A stretch of 64,000 nucleotides of DNA from Anodontia alba. Lineage: Eukaryota; Mollusca; Bivalvia; Lucinida; Lucinidae. How positions within the stretch are numbered: the stretch's first letter is position 1; each line of letters opens with the position of its first letter. Shown piece by piece: positions 11,501-22,933 of this stretch. Where the stretch lies: NCBI GenBank assembly GCA_964016985.1, contig OZ024827.1, positions 59,994,681 through 60,058,680 of the forward strand, written 5' to 3'. The notes beneath the pieces are model-generated. The model did not search any database, was not told where the DNA came from, and saw only the letters and a program-made list of their open reading frames with translations. A program made the translations under genes and the position numbers.

Positions 11501-14500
11501 TAGCTCACCTGAGCACGAAGTGCTCATGGTGAGCTATTGTGGTCAGTCAATGTCCATCGTCCGTCGTGCAGCGTCAACTATTGCTTTAAAAGCCTACTCC
11601 TCCAACATTTCTGGGCCAGTTGACTTGATACTTGGTAGGAAGCATCGAGGTGACTTGTAGATCAAAAATAGCTAAAATCGTGCCGATCTGAAATCCAAGA
11701 TGGCCGCCATCTTGAAAATCTATTTTTCGCTTCTTCTCCTGAACCGAAAGGCCAATTGACTCCAAACTTGGTAGGAAGCTTCAGGGTGACTTATAGATCA
11801 AAAATAGCTAAAATCATGCCGATCAGAAATCCAAGATGGCCGCCATCTTGAAAATCTATTTTTCGCTTCTTCTCTGAACCGAATGCTAGTTGACTCCAAA
11901 CTTGCTAGGAAGCATCGGGGTGACTTGTAGATCAAAAATAGCTAAAATCGTGCTGATCGGAAATCTAGGATGGCCGCCATCTTGAAAATCTGTTTTTCGC
12001 TTCTTCTCCTGAACCGAAAGGCCAATTGACTCCAAACTTGCTTGGAAGCATCGGGGTGACTTGTAGATCAAAAATAGCTAAAATCATGCCGATTGGAAAT
12101 CCAAGATGGCCGCCATCTTGAAAGTCTATTTTTCGCTTCTTCTCCTGAACCGAAAAGCCAATTATCTACAAACTTGCTAGGAAACATCTGGGTGACTTGT
12201 AGATCAAAAATAACTAAAATCGTACCGATCGAAAATTTATTTTTTGATTTTCCTCCTCAACCCAAAGCAAATTGACTCCAAACATGGGAGGAAGCATTGG
12301 GGTGACTTAATAGATCAAAAATAGCTAAAATTGTTCCGATCGGAAATCCAAGATGGCAGCCATCTTGAAAATCTATTTTTTGCTTCTTCTCCTGAACCGA
12401 AAGGCCAATTGACTCCTGACTTGCTAGGAAGCATGGGGGTGACTTGTAGATCAAAAATAGCTAAAATCGTGCCGATTGTAAATCCAAGATGGCCACCATG
12501 GTGGCTATCTTGAAAAACTATTTTTCGCTTCTTCTCCTAACCCCAAATGCCAATTGACTCCAAATTTGCTAGGAAGCATCGGGGTGACTTGTAGATCAAA
12601 AATAGCTAAAATAATTCCAATTGGACATGCAAGATGGCCGCCATTGCACTATCTTGAAAATCTATATTTTGCTTCTTCTCCTGAGCCGAAAGGCCAATTG
12701 ATTCCAAGCTTGGTAGGAAGCATCAGGGTGACTTGTAGAACAAAAATAGCTAAAATCATGCTGATCAGAAATCCAAGATGGCCGCCATGGTGGCCATCTT
12801 GAAAATCTATTTTTCCCTTCTTCTCCTAAACCCAAAAGCCAATTGACTTGAAACTTGGTAGGAAGCATTGGGGTGACTTATAGATTAAAAATTGCCAAAA
12901 TCGTTCTGATTGGAAATTTTTCACTTCTTCTCCTGAACCGAAGGGCTTATTGACTTTAAACTTGGTAGGAAGCATTAGGGTGACCTGTAGATCAAAAATA
13001 GCTAAAATCCTCCCTATCAGAAATCCAAGATGGCCACCATGGCCGCCATCTTGAAAATCTATTTTTCGCTTCTTCTGCTGAACCGAAAGGCCAATTGACT
13101 CTAAACTTGCTAGGAAGCATCGGGGTGACTTGTAGATCAAAAATAGCTAAAATCATGCCGATCGGAAATCCAAGATGGCCGCCATCTTGAAAGTCTATTT
13201 TTCCCTTCTTCTCCTGAACCGAAAGGCCAATTGACTCCAAACTTGGTAGGAAGCTTCAGGGTGACTTATAGATCAAAAATAGCTAAAATCATGCCGATCA
13301 GAAATCCAAGATGGCCGCCATGTTGAAAATCTATTTTTCGCTTCTTCTCCTGAACTGAAAGGCCAATTGACTCATAACTTGCTAGGAGGCATCGGGGTGA
13401 CTTGTAGATCAAAAATAGCTAAAATCATGCCGATCCGAAATCCAAGATGGCCGCCATCTTGAAAATCTATTTTTCGCTTCTTCTCCTGAACCGAAAGGCC
13501 CATTGACTCCAAACTTGCAAGGAAGCATCAGGGTGACTTATAGATCAAAAATAGCTAAAATCATGCCGATCAGAAATCCAAGATGGCCGCCATGTTGAAA
13601 ATCTATTTTTCGCTTCTTCTCCTGAACCGAAAGGCCAATTGACTCAAAACTTGCTAGGAGGCATCGGGGTGACTTGTAGATCAAAAATAGCTAAAATCAT
13701 GCCGATCGGAAATCCAAGATGGCCGCCATGGCCGCCATCTTGAAAATCTATTTTTCGCTTCTTCTCCTGAACCGAAAGGCCCATTGACTCCAAACTTGCA
13801 AGGAAGCATCAGGGTGACTTATAGATCAAAAATAGCTAAAATCGTGCCAATCGGAAATCTAAGATGGCCGCCATCTTGAAAATCTATTCTTTACTTCTTC
13901 TCCTGAACTGAGGCCAATTGACTCCAAACTTGCTAGGAGGCATTGGGGTGACTTGTAGATCAAAATAGCTAAAATCGTGCCAATCAGAAATCCAAGATGG
14001 CCACCATGGCAGCCATCTTGAAAATCTATTTTTGCTTCTTCTCCTTAAACCCAAAAGCCAATTGACTCCAAACATGGTAGGAAGCAGGGGTGATTTATAG
14101 ATCAAAAATAGCTAGAATTGTTCCGATCGGAAATCCAAGATGGCCACCATGGCAGCCATCTTGAAAATCTATTTTTTGCTTCTTCTCCTGAACCGAAAGG
14201 CCAATTGACTACAAACTTGCTAGGAAACATCTGGGTGACTTGTAGATCAAAAATAGCTAAAATCGTGCTGATCGGAAATCCAAGATGGCTGCCATTGCAG
14301 CCATCTTGAAAATCTGTTTTTTGCTTCTTCTCCTAAACCAAAAGCAAATTGACTCCAAACATGGGAGGAAGCATTGTGGTGACTTAATAGAACAAAAATA
14401 GCTTAAATCGTTCTGATCAGAAATCCAAGATGGCAGCCATGGCAGCCATCTTGAAAATCTATTTTTTGCTTCTTCTCCTGAACCGAAAGGCCAGTTGACT

Positions 14501-15999
14501 CCAAACTTGCTAGGAAGTAGATCAAAAATAACTAAAATCCTGCCGATCGTAAATCCAAGATGGCCGCCAGCTATCTTGAAAATCTATTTTTCACTTCTTC
14601 TCCTAACCCCAAATGCCAATTGACTCCAAACTTGCTAGGAAGCATCTGGGTGACTTGTAGATCAAAAATAGCTAAAATAGTTCCAATTGGACATGCAAGA
14701 TGGCCGCCATTGCCGCCATCTTGAAAATCTATTTTTTGCTTCTTCTCCTGAGCCGAAAGGCCAATTGATTCCAAGCTTGGTAGGAAGCATCAGGGTGACT
14801 TGTAGATCAAAAATAGCTAAAATCATGCTGATCGGAAATCCAAGATGGCCGCCATGGTGGCCATCTTGAAAATATATTTTTTGCCTTTTTCTCCTAAACC
14901 CAAAAGCCAATTGACTTGAAACTTGGTAGGAAGCATTGGGGTGACTTACAGATTAAAAATTGCCAAAATCGTTCCAATTGGAAATTTTTCACTTCTTCTC
15001 CTGAACCGAAAGGCTAATTGACTTTAAACTTGGTAGGAAGCATTAGGGTGACCTGTAGATCAAAAATAGCTAAAATCGTCCCTATCAGAAATCCAAGATG
15101 GCCACCATGACAGCCATGTTGAAAATCTATTTTTCGCTTCTCCTGAACTGAAAGGCCATTTGACTTGAAACTTGGTAGGAAGCATTTGGGTGACTTGTAG
15201 ATCTAAAATAGCTTGATTTGTTTTGATCGGAAAACCAAGATGGCCGTCATGGCAGCCATCTGGAAACTCTTTTTTTCGCTTATTTTCCTGAACCAAAGGG
15301 CCAGTTGATTTGAAAATTGGTTGGAAGCATCGGGATGACTTGTAGATATAAAAATAGCTAAAATCATTCCAGTCGGAAATCCAAGATGGCAGCCATCTTG
15401 AAAATCTATTTTTCCCTTCTTCTTCTGGACTGAAAGGCTAGTTGACTCGAAACTTGGTAGGAAGCATAGGGGTGACTTGTAGATCAAAAATAGCTCAAAT
15501 CGTTGCGATAGGAAATCCCAAATTGCGGGGATGGCGGCCATCTTGAAAATCTGTTTTGAACTTTTTCTCCTGAACCAAAAGGGCAATTGACACAAAGTTC
15601 ATTGGAAGTATCGAGGTGACTTGTAGATCAACAGTAGCTAAAATCATTCTGATTGGAAATCCAAGGTGGCTGCCATCTTGTTTATGTTTATTATATTTCC
15701 CTGCCACTGTGCTGTTTACGTGTATAAAATCATGATTCTTCAGAAACAACTTAGCCAATTGCCACCAAATTTCACATTGATCCCACTTTTGAAATGTGAT
15801 TGAGAGTTTGTTCAAATGATCATGCTCCATTGACTGTCATACCATATATAATATTCTTCTTTAAAATTAAGAACTGCTTAAAGGATGATCTTTTCATTAG
15901 TTGCGATGACAGGATTGGAAAAATGTTGCATAACATCTGCATATCTGCAGTGGCTATGTCACTCAGGTGAGCGACCCGTGGCCTGTGGGCCTCTTGTTT
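11501..15999 (+). repeat. Family B satellite-cored element, copy 2 (about 30 units)
   Basis: The 5' palindrome is TAGCTCACCTGAGCACGAAG, then TGCTCATGGTGAGCTATTG. The 3' end is CTCAGGTGAGCGACCCGTGG, then CCTGTGGGCCTCTTGTTT at 15999. The core period measured at 13087, 13224, 13360 and 13496 is 136-137 bp. Units are much more alike than in the copy at 3381-5084. A roughly 2.07-kb higher-order duplication links 12150-13060 with 14190-15115. The last part (15672-15960) leaves the satellite and reads as unique element sequence. Confidence 0.9.
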
Positions 16000-16163
16000 A
16001 TTATTATTATTTTATTTGGAAAAAACAAATCATTGAATTTGAGAAAATCAAAATAGGCAGGAATCGCCCAGTAAAATCACTGGACTAGATCTGTACCAAT
16101 TTTTAGGTATGTTACTGTACCATATATTTAACTTATTGACTAAACTTTTAAGGACTCTCTAGT

Positions 16164-17640
16164 TAGCTCTCCTGAGCACAAAGTGCTTAAGGTGAGCTGT
16201 TGTGATCAGTTAATGTCCGTCGTGTCTCGTCTATCATCCGTCGTCCATCTTGCGGCTTCAACAATTTGCTTTAAACGCCTGCTCTTCCTACACCACTGGG
16301 ACAATTGACATGAAACTTGGTAGGTTGCATCAGGATGACTTATAGATCAAAAATAGCTAAAGTCATTCTGATCAGAAATCCAAGATGGCCACCATGGCGA
16401 CCATCTTGAAAATCTATTTTTCAGTTCTTCTGACCCAAAAGGCCATTTGACTTGAAACTTGATAGGAAGCATCGGGGAGACTTGTAGATCAAAAATAGTT
16501 AAAATCGTTCCGATCGGAAATCCAAGATGGTCGCCATGGAAGCCATCTTGAAAATCTATTTTTCGCTTCTCCTTCTGAACTGAAGGGCCAATTGACTTGA
16601 AACTGGGTTGGAAGCATCGGGGTGACTTGTGCGTCAAAAATAACTAAAATTGTTCCGATTTTTCTCTTCTTCTGAACCAAAAGGCCAATTACTTTAACTT
16701 GAAACTCGGTAGGAAGCATCAGGGTGACTTATTGATCAAAAATAGCTAAAATCGTTCTGATAGGAAATCTAAGATGGCCGCAATTGTGGCCAGCTTGAAA
16801 ATCTATTTTTCGCTTCTTCTCCTGAACCAAAAGGCCATTTGACTTGAAACTTAGTAGGAAGCATCAGGTGACATGTAGATCAGAAGTAGCTAAAATCGTT
16901 CCAGTCGGAAATCCGGCCAGCTTGAAAATCTATTTTTTGCTTCTTCTCCTGAACCAATTAACTTGAAACATGGTAGGAAGCATCCGAGTGACTTATAGAT
17001 CAAAAAAAGCAAAAATTGTTCACGGTCGGAAATCTAAGATGGTGGCCATCTTGAAAATCTATTTTTCGCTTCTTCTTAGCTGAACCAAAAGGCCAATTGA
17101 TTTGAAACTCAGTAGGAAGCATGGGTGTGACTTGTAGATCAAAATTAGCTAAAATTGTTCTGATCCAAAATCCAAGATGGCCGCCATCATGAAAATCTAT
17201 TTTTCGCTTCTTCTCCAGAACCGAAAGGCCAGTTGACTTGGAACTTTGTAGGAAGCATAGGGGTGATTTGTAGATCAAAAATAGTTAAAATCGTTATGAT
17301 CAGAAATCCAAGATGGCCGCCGTGGTGGCCATCTTGAAAATCTGTTTTTCGCTTCTTCTCTTGAAATATAAGGCCAACTGACATGAAACTTGGTAGGAAG
17401 CATCGGGGTGACTTGTAGATAAGAAATAGCTAAAATTGTTCCGATGGGAAATCCAAGATGGCTGCCATCTTGAAAATCTATTTTTAGCTTCTCCTGAAAT
17501 TAAAGGCCGATTTTCTTGATACTTGATTAGAGGCATCGGGGTGACTAGCAGATCAAAATAGCTAAAATCATTCAGATAGAAAATCCAAGATAATTAAACA
17601 ACACCTAATTAACAAGAGTGCCAAGATGGCCCTCTCGTTA
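16164..17640 (+). repeat. Family B satellite-cored element, copy 3
   Basis: It opens with TAGCTCTCCTGAGCACAAAG, then TGCTTAAGGTGAGCTGTTG, and carries about 10 units of the 136-bp satellite. It lacks the usual 3' end: the array stops at a 29-bp inverted repeat (17590-17660), with only GATGGCCCTCT recalling the canonical terminus. Confidence 0.8.
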
Positions 17641-17660
17641 ATTAGGTGTTGTTTAATTAT
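17590..17660. repeat. 29-bp near-perfect inverted repeat
   Basis: ATAATTAAACAACACCTAAT, then TAACAAGAG (17590-17618), pairs with CTCTCGTTAATTAGGTGTTG, then TTTAATTAT (17632-17660), with one mismatch. The 13-base spacer is TGCCAAGATGGCC. It lies where the third family B array ends. Confidence 0.9.
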
Positions 17661-18489
17661 TCTCGTGTTAAAACTTGACACCTACCATTGAAGCAAGCAT
17701 GTTTGTCACCTAAGGCTGTTAAAAACAGATGATTATTTGTAAAGGTTGTTTGTGATACATGCACCTGAAGTAGGGGATTATCATTACCTGTAATAAACTG
17801 ATGACTATGCCAGTAAATTCTGCTGCAACAGATTGGTTTTCTCAAACTTTGGATTAATTCAAACCAAATGCAGAAACAAACTTGGGATTCAGAAATGTGC
17901 CAGATTAGCTTTTGGCTACAAAATGCTAATGGGACAACAAGAAGTAGATTGGTGATCATGACTGATTCAGTCACCATGATCACCAAAATGCATCAAGAAT
18001 TTAAAATGTTCACTTGCTAAATTATATTTAGACAACAAATGTACAGATTAATCTATTGCAAGTCAAGTGTATTTACCTGTCAGTGTATACCTGTTTATTA
18101 TATGCTTAATAGAACTTACAGTTGCTGGGCAAAATTGAAAACAGTACCATGCATAATGCAATAAGTTTTGAATTGCTATAAAGTGGTTTTGTGTCATGCA
18201 ATATCCAGGCTTTATGTATGCAAAAAATCAGCTGTATATCTTTCAGATTGTTGGGTTGTGTTTTTATGAAATATATGAGAAATGAGAATCCTGACTACCT
18301 CTTCATTACTTGTATATATGCAGGTGTTTGAGTAAATTGTACACTTTGCTTATTTCATAAAAATTACTCAATGAATTATCTTCAAACTTTCACTAATATT
18401 GGATATATATGTTCTGAGTATATAAACAGGATTACATGAAAATATGTTGCAAAATAAAATGTTTGTTATTATAATAAAAACACATAGTA

Positions 18490-19880
18490 CACATGTGAGG
18501 CGCACAATAACGTCATACTTCTTATGACGTTAGAATGTCATACCACGTAACAGTTTTACGCCTTCTTGAACTATTCAATATTATGTGTGATGCATTTACC
18601 GTAGTGTTTTACGCACTTATGATATACATCGGCAAACCAATCACTGTCTAATGAATGATTAAATCGTTGTATATCACACATACAAGTAATTTCTGCTCGC
18701 TCTTGGAAATAGGTGCCCCAAAGGTATGCCTTCAACTGTAGGAAGTATGAGAAGTCATTGGGGCAAGGTTCACCAAGTATGGTGGGTGTACAGCTCACTG
18801 AAATCCCAAAACATTGATATCTTACTGTGTCTGGCTAGCGGTATGACAGAGTGCACTGTCCTGATGTAACACAACATTCTAAACATTCCCCCCCCCCCCC
18901 CCCCCCCACCACCCCCAACCACTCCCCGCTCCTCCGCTTCTTACTCAACACATGCATAAGATTTCGGCATACAGTCAGTAAAGGGACAAACATGTTTTTG
19001 TTTTTTTTTAATTTTCATAAACAAAATTCTTTATGGTACTGTTATATATTATTTTTAAATGTATAATGTATAATGACTGTTTTCGATTACTTAAGACTTT
19101 ATTCAAGTATTTAAAAGAATATTATATGATTTACATTTGAATAATAAGATATCTGACTGGGTTTCACCATGTGTACAAGGATGACCACTCTCACATCCAA
19201 AAATGCAATGCACATCACTTTCCCCATTGACTTGATAAGTTTCGCCTCTGTGGGTGGGGAACTGTCATGATTTTTCCAGACCATTGGCATCCTTTTGCCC
19301 TATGGCTCAGACCTATGTCTCGTCCATTGTGATTTCTGTGACAGGTAGGTGTGGTCTTTTTCAGCTTGTCGGAGAAAAATCTCTGCGTGGCATAACTTGA
19401 ATATGTTTTTAAAGTCTGGGACTCCACTGAGCACTCACATGCGACATGTTCAACTTGGATGTTAAAGTACTCTGGGCATTAGATTTGCTGACTCCAATAC
19501 GTTCTGCAACGTCTTGCACTGTTTTCCAATTGGTCACTGTCAGTGACATCCATTACTGCTTTGATATTACTGACATCTTTGTATGGCTTTCTCCTGCACA
19601 GTTAACTATCAGTCCATCCATTACTGCCACTTGTACACAAGTGTCCTAGACACCACTGTATCTGTCCATGCATTGTAGTTTCTTAAAAGTCTGTATCAGT
19701 CTCATTGCAGACTGAACACAAAACTGAATTGCTGTTCTACGCACCTTTTCTTTTTCTAACATTGCCATAACCCTCAAATTTTTATTTTCAGTGTTACTTT
19801 TCAAATAGGCCTACAACCAGCACAAATAAGGTATGGCGTTTGAAATTTGCAGAGATGACGCCATAAGAAAGTCCGTTAGA
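18490..19880 (-). mobile_element. Decayed mariner element (approximate limits)
   Basis: The limits are set around the minus-strand transposase remnant. A possible pair of ends carries ACTTCTTATGACGT near 18520 and a related inverted sequence ACTTTCTTATGGCGTCAT near 19860, but they are too diverged to call with confidence. A poly-C microsatellite (about 18890-18927) and extra sequence interrupt the element between the two halves of the transposase. Confidence 0.6.
18555..19780 (-). pseudogene. Mariner transposase remnant 1
   Basis: Read on the minus strand from 19780 downwards, fragments in several frames follow the mariner order. RTAIQFCVQSAMRLIQTFKK corresponds to the N-terminal HTH region. 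VQDVAERIGVSKSNAQSTL with SKLNMSHVSAQWSPRL corresponds to the second HTH and PRLL region. ITMDET is the first catalytic Asp. MVWKNHDSSPPTEAKLIK with GKVMCIAFLD follows. Then come HPPYLVNLAPND, containing the last catalytic Asp, and LQLKAYLWGT. The C-terminal end is at 18571-18798. Multiple stops and frame changes show an old, dead copy of a DD34D-type enzyme. Confidence 0.82.
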
Positions 19881-20655
19881 GCAGACGTGAAATTTACGCG
19901 TCATAATTAAAATGATGTTTTAAAACGGCAGTTTTATTGAGCATGCATTTACTGAATTAAGGCTTGTTTTAAGGAGTGCGCTAGATGTGCATTCATGGGG
20001 TATATCAATCACGGATATTATACTTTCCAGGCACGATTTGTATAAAAGTATAATGTATAAAGGTACATGTAGTTAGAAAATATTATGATTATGTGACATC
20101 AGAAAACAAAATTATTAAGGAAGTACATGATTTACTGGTACAACCTCGTACTTCTAGAATGCATTTAAAACGTTTAAAACTAAATGAATTCCTACCTTTT
20201 TAAGTATTCCATGATAAAAAAAGAAGAAAAAAAAAACAAAAACAAAAAATGTATTACCCATTTTTACAATTTTTGGAGGTATTTCCCAGCCCGGAGTTAC
20301 AGGTCAGTACTTTGCCAGCCTTGGTTTTGTAATACTGGGCAGTTCCATGAAATGTTCTGTTGCAAAAATAACAAAATTAATGTTCAAAAGTCTCCATTTA
20401 TCTAATTTTGTCATATAAGAGAGACATCCTGAGAAATATTTTCCTCATTTCCCCACAAAAAACATATGTTGTGGGTACTCATTAAAAATGCATTGCCGAG
20501 AACCCACAACATGTTTTTATGGAAATATAAAAAATCAGTACATTTCTAATGAAAAAGTGCCTTACATGGAGCTGTGTTCTATTTTACTGGTTTTCTGTTT
20601 TACTCTCAGAAGTTTATGGGTATACATGTATATAGAAAATTTAATTCTATTTTAG

Positions 20656-20880
20656 CAAACATTGACCCAGGCAGACGTTACCTATACCTACATATCAAGT
20701 CGGGGAAGGCTTTTCTGGAGCACATTGATGAGAATGATGGTACACCTGGACAAGTTGCCTCATACTTTACATTTCACATCCACTTTAGAGGACAAAGGTT
20801 TAAGTCTCGTCCGATAGCCTGTGCATGTGAGCCAGATATTGATGAAGGGTTTCTGCTGGAGCTACATAAAGATGGGGCAG
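20656..20880 (+). CDS. CEP76: CEP76 exon (start of C2 domain)
   Basis: The translation reads (T)NIDPGRRYLYLHIKSGKAF and continues LEHIDENDGTPGQVASYFTF, then RGQRFKSRPIACACEPDIDE and GFLLELHKDGAG. It aligns without gaps to the first half of the CEP76 C2 domain, including the CACEPD motif and GFLLE. The acceptor is TATTTTAG at 20648-20655 and the donor is GGGGCAG, then GTATGG. Both edges are phase 1: the incoming base from the previous exon completes Thr, and the outgoing G joins GA of the next exon to make Gly. The C2 fold is thought to mediate membrane or protein contacts at the centriole or cilium. The exon has 225 bases (75 codons). A dispersed repeat begins within about 15 bases of the donor, so little unique intron remains beside the splice site. 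Confidence 0.95.
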
Positions 20881-20894
20881 GTATGGTTTCTAGA

Positions 20895-21090
20895 AAAACA
20901 CACCATACAACCGGTGCCTTTCATGACTGATGACTAACAGTTGTAAAAAGGGTATGTAAAGAAATTGTGCCAGTAAAAATCCAGAAAAGAAAGCATTTGA
21001 CTTTTATGCATTATGGGGATAACATTTAATGTTTGAAGACCCCCAGTAGTAATCTGATACTTCCCAGGAACAAAATCTGGTACTGTCTCT
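20895..21090 (+). repeat. Repeat G, copy 1 (next to exon donor)
   Basis: CACCATACAACCGGTGCCTT, GGTATGTAAAGAAATTGTGC, CATTATGGGGATAACATTTA, and CCAGGAACAAAATCTGGTAC occur inverted at 22615-22918. This copy starts about 15 bases after the donor of the CEP76 exon ending at 20880. Confidence 0.75.
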
Positions 21091-21846
21091 TGCATAAAAT
21101 AAATTTGCAATCCTTCAACATCAATTTTGCAGAATATAGTGTCGCAGCTCGGTTTATTAACAAAATTATATACTTTCAAATGGAGCCAGTGTCTGAAAAA
21201 CAACTGCTATTGCCTACAGATCAATTTTTATTTAGCTAACACGCACCGCAGAGGAAAGAATTTGAAGGCTAACATGGACAGCAGATCAGAATGTCAGTTG
21301 TTTCTTCCAGAAAAATGCATTTGCACATGCTTCAGTATGAAATGGATATAAACTTTGAAAGAACACTTTTGCCAGTATTTCTTATTCTTACAAAGTCAAA
21401 AGATCAATTCCATGAAACTCTAGATCAGATTGCATGGTTGCGCATGCTCGTGTGTGCATTTGTCATCAGCACATGTCCAGCCCACAGATGGGCAAGCTTG
21501 TCTGTGCCTTTGTAACCAGAGTACATGTATGCCTTACCCAAACATTGTATGTAACACAACAGAGCAGATTTTCCATTTGTATGACCTGGCTATATGTATA
21601 TAAGTATTTTCTTATCAGTACATTCCAGTAGATTATGGACTTTGTTGTTTTTATCCAATTTTCTACCTGTTCTATTTTTAGAAACAGAATAAATATATGA
21701 AAATTATGAAATACAACACTTTAACGTTTCTGATATAGCTTCAGTTAGCTATGTATAATTTATTTCTTTATTTGAAAGAACTGTGCAGCAAAGAAATTGA
21801 TTGTTTATGGAAGATTATTGAACAAACTTATAAAACCCATAGAAAG

Positions 21847-22050
21847 TTGGAGCGCTGTAGTGCAGTGGTAAAGTGTTGGACTCAAGATTGTGAGTTAGCC
21901 ATAGCGGGTTCAACCCCAGCTAGAACTAAGTGTTGTGTGCTTGAGCAAGACATTTTATCCACATTGCTTAGTACTGGTTTCTACCCAGGAAGACCTGTGC
22001 GTAATACTCAGAAAATGAGGCTGTTGCAGTGTATATAGAAAAAAAAAGTA
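21847..22050 (+). mobile_element. tRNA-derived SINE
   Basis: The head carries an A-box-like TGTAGTGCAGTGG (21856-21868) and a B box GGTTCAACCCC (21907-21917), spaced about 40-50 bases apart as in an internal RNA polymerase III promoter. The body TTGTGTGCTTGAGCAAGACA, then TTTTATCCACATTGCTTAGT, resembles a conserved SINE central domain found in many animals. An A-run closes the element near 22045. I do not treat the head as a functional tRNA gene because the cloverleaf stems are poor. Confidence 0.8.
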
Positions 22051-22234
22051 AGGTTTGTGGGTTTCATACCATTCGAAAGGAGAAATCTGAGTTTAAAATC
22101 TATCAACAATTGAGGTCTAAAATTCCTTTCTCTTGGATAATATTTATTTAATAGCTCATAGTATAATAGTTCGTATTCATTACTGACAGTGACCAGTCTT
22201 AATCACATGCGAGAAATGCTACTGTTTGTGTGTT

Positions 22235-22605
22235 CTAAGATGGCTGATTAGACCAATTCTAGCTCTAAATGTTTGTTGCAGATGGGACAACAGAGGTTGG
22301 AGTAAGTCAGCTCTCTTGGTGATGCCTTAGCTCTGGCTTTGTGCTGTGCACGTTTCAGCCCGGCTTCGCTGATTCTTTTTGCCTCATATTCACTAGCACC
22401 TCTTCTGATGAAGCCTCGCCACTTAAAATTTGCTCGGTCCTGTACAATTAGTTCCCACAGCTCTGTTGGTATGTTGAAGTCCTTGAGGTAGTTTGTCTTT
22501 GTATTGCTTCTTCTGACCACCATGGGAGCGTTTGCCCATTTCTAGTTCTCCATAGAGGATTTTCTTTAGCAAACATTCCTCATGCATCCTGGTAATATGG
22601 CCTGA
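22235..22605 (-). pseudogene. C-terminal tail of a different LINE
   Basis: On the minus strand GHITRMHEECLLKKILYGEL and EMGKRSHGGQKKQYKD are followed, after a frame change near 22500, by NYLKDFNIPTELWELIVQDR, then GFIRRGASEYEAKRISEAG and CCPICNKH. This is the usual LINE ending in which 'GHV.RM....+P+++L.GEL..GKR..GG..KR+KD.LK..L....I....WE..A.DR..WR..+..G....E..R' precedes a zinc finger. The final finger is degenerate. It is 5' truncated and lies within the region bracketed by the two repeat G copies. Confidence 0.82.
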
Positions 22606-22614
22606 TTTCAGAAT

Positions 22615-22918
22615 TACTTTTTGCAAAAGAAAATACCAGATTGTGTTCCTGGGAAGTACAACCCTAGCAAAAAACAAATTTTGGTTCAAATTTCAGGAAA
22701 CATTTTTGGACCACCTCACACAGTAAAATTAAATCAGATTACTACTGCGGGGTCTTCAAACGTTAAATAATATCCCCATAATGCATAGAAGTCAATGTTT
22801 TCTTTCTGGATTATTACTGGCACAATTTCTTCACATACCCCATTTTATGTCAACAAAGTTTTACATCTGTCATCTCGTTAGTCATCTGTCTCTAAAGGCA
22901 CCAGTTGTATGGTGTCAA
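22615..22918 (-). repeat. Repeat G, copy 2
   Basis: On the minus strand it follows the order of copy 1: GACACCATACAACTGGTGCC, GGGTATGTGAAGAAATTGTG, TGCATTATGGGGATATTATT, and CAGGAACACAATCTGGTATT. It carries about 70 extra bases between the last two blocks. Confidence 0.75.
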
Positions 22919-22933
22919 TAATAGTTCTTTTGT

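Larger units (their letters stand above)
5624..20655 (+). other. CEP76 intron of 15.0 kb
   Basis: The intron is bounded by GTAAGAG and TTTTAG. Its first 1.8 kb (5624-7417) is AT-rich sequence in which I see no gene or recognisable repeat. It is followed by repeat F, three satellite-cored elements (8884-17640), a unique stretch 17661-18489 with nothing recognisable, a mariner fossil, and a unique stretch 19880-20456 with nothing recognisable. A 330-residue-scale reading frame on the minus strand at 17657-17986 resembles nothing I know. Confidence 0.85.

Noticed and set aside
3473..17536. Many minus-strand reading frames of 60-213 codons with repeated peptides such as IFDLQVTPMLP and KIDFQDG
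   Set aside because: They are translations of the 136-bp satellite in the strand that happens to lack stops; unit variants shift frame freely and no start or splice context is conserved.
17657..17986. Minus-strand frame of 109 codons
   Set aside because: It begins inside the 29-bp inverted repeat region and matches no family I know; length is compatible with chance in AT-rich DNA.
21847..21930. tRNA gene
   Set aside because: A and B boxes are present, but the stems do not form a proper cloverleaf and a SINE body follows directly.
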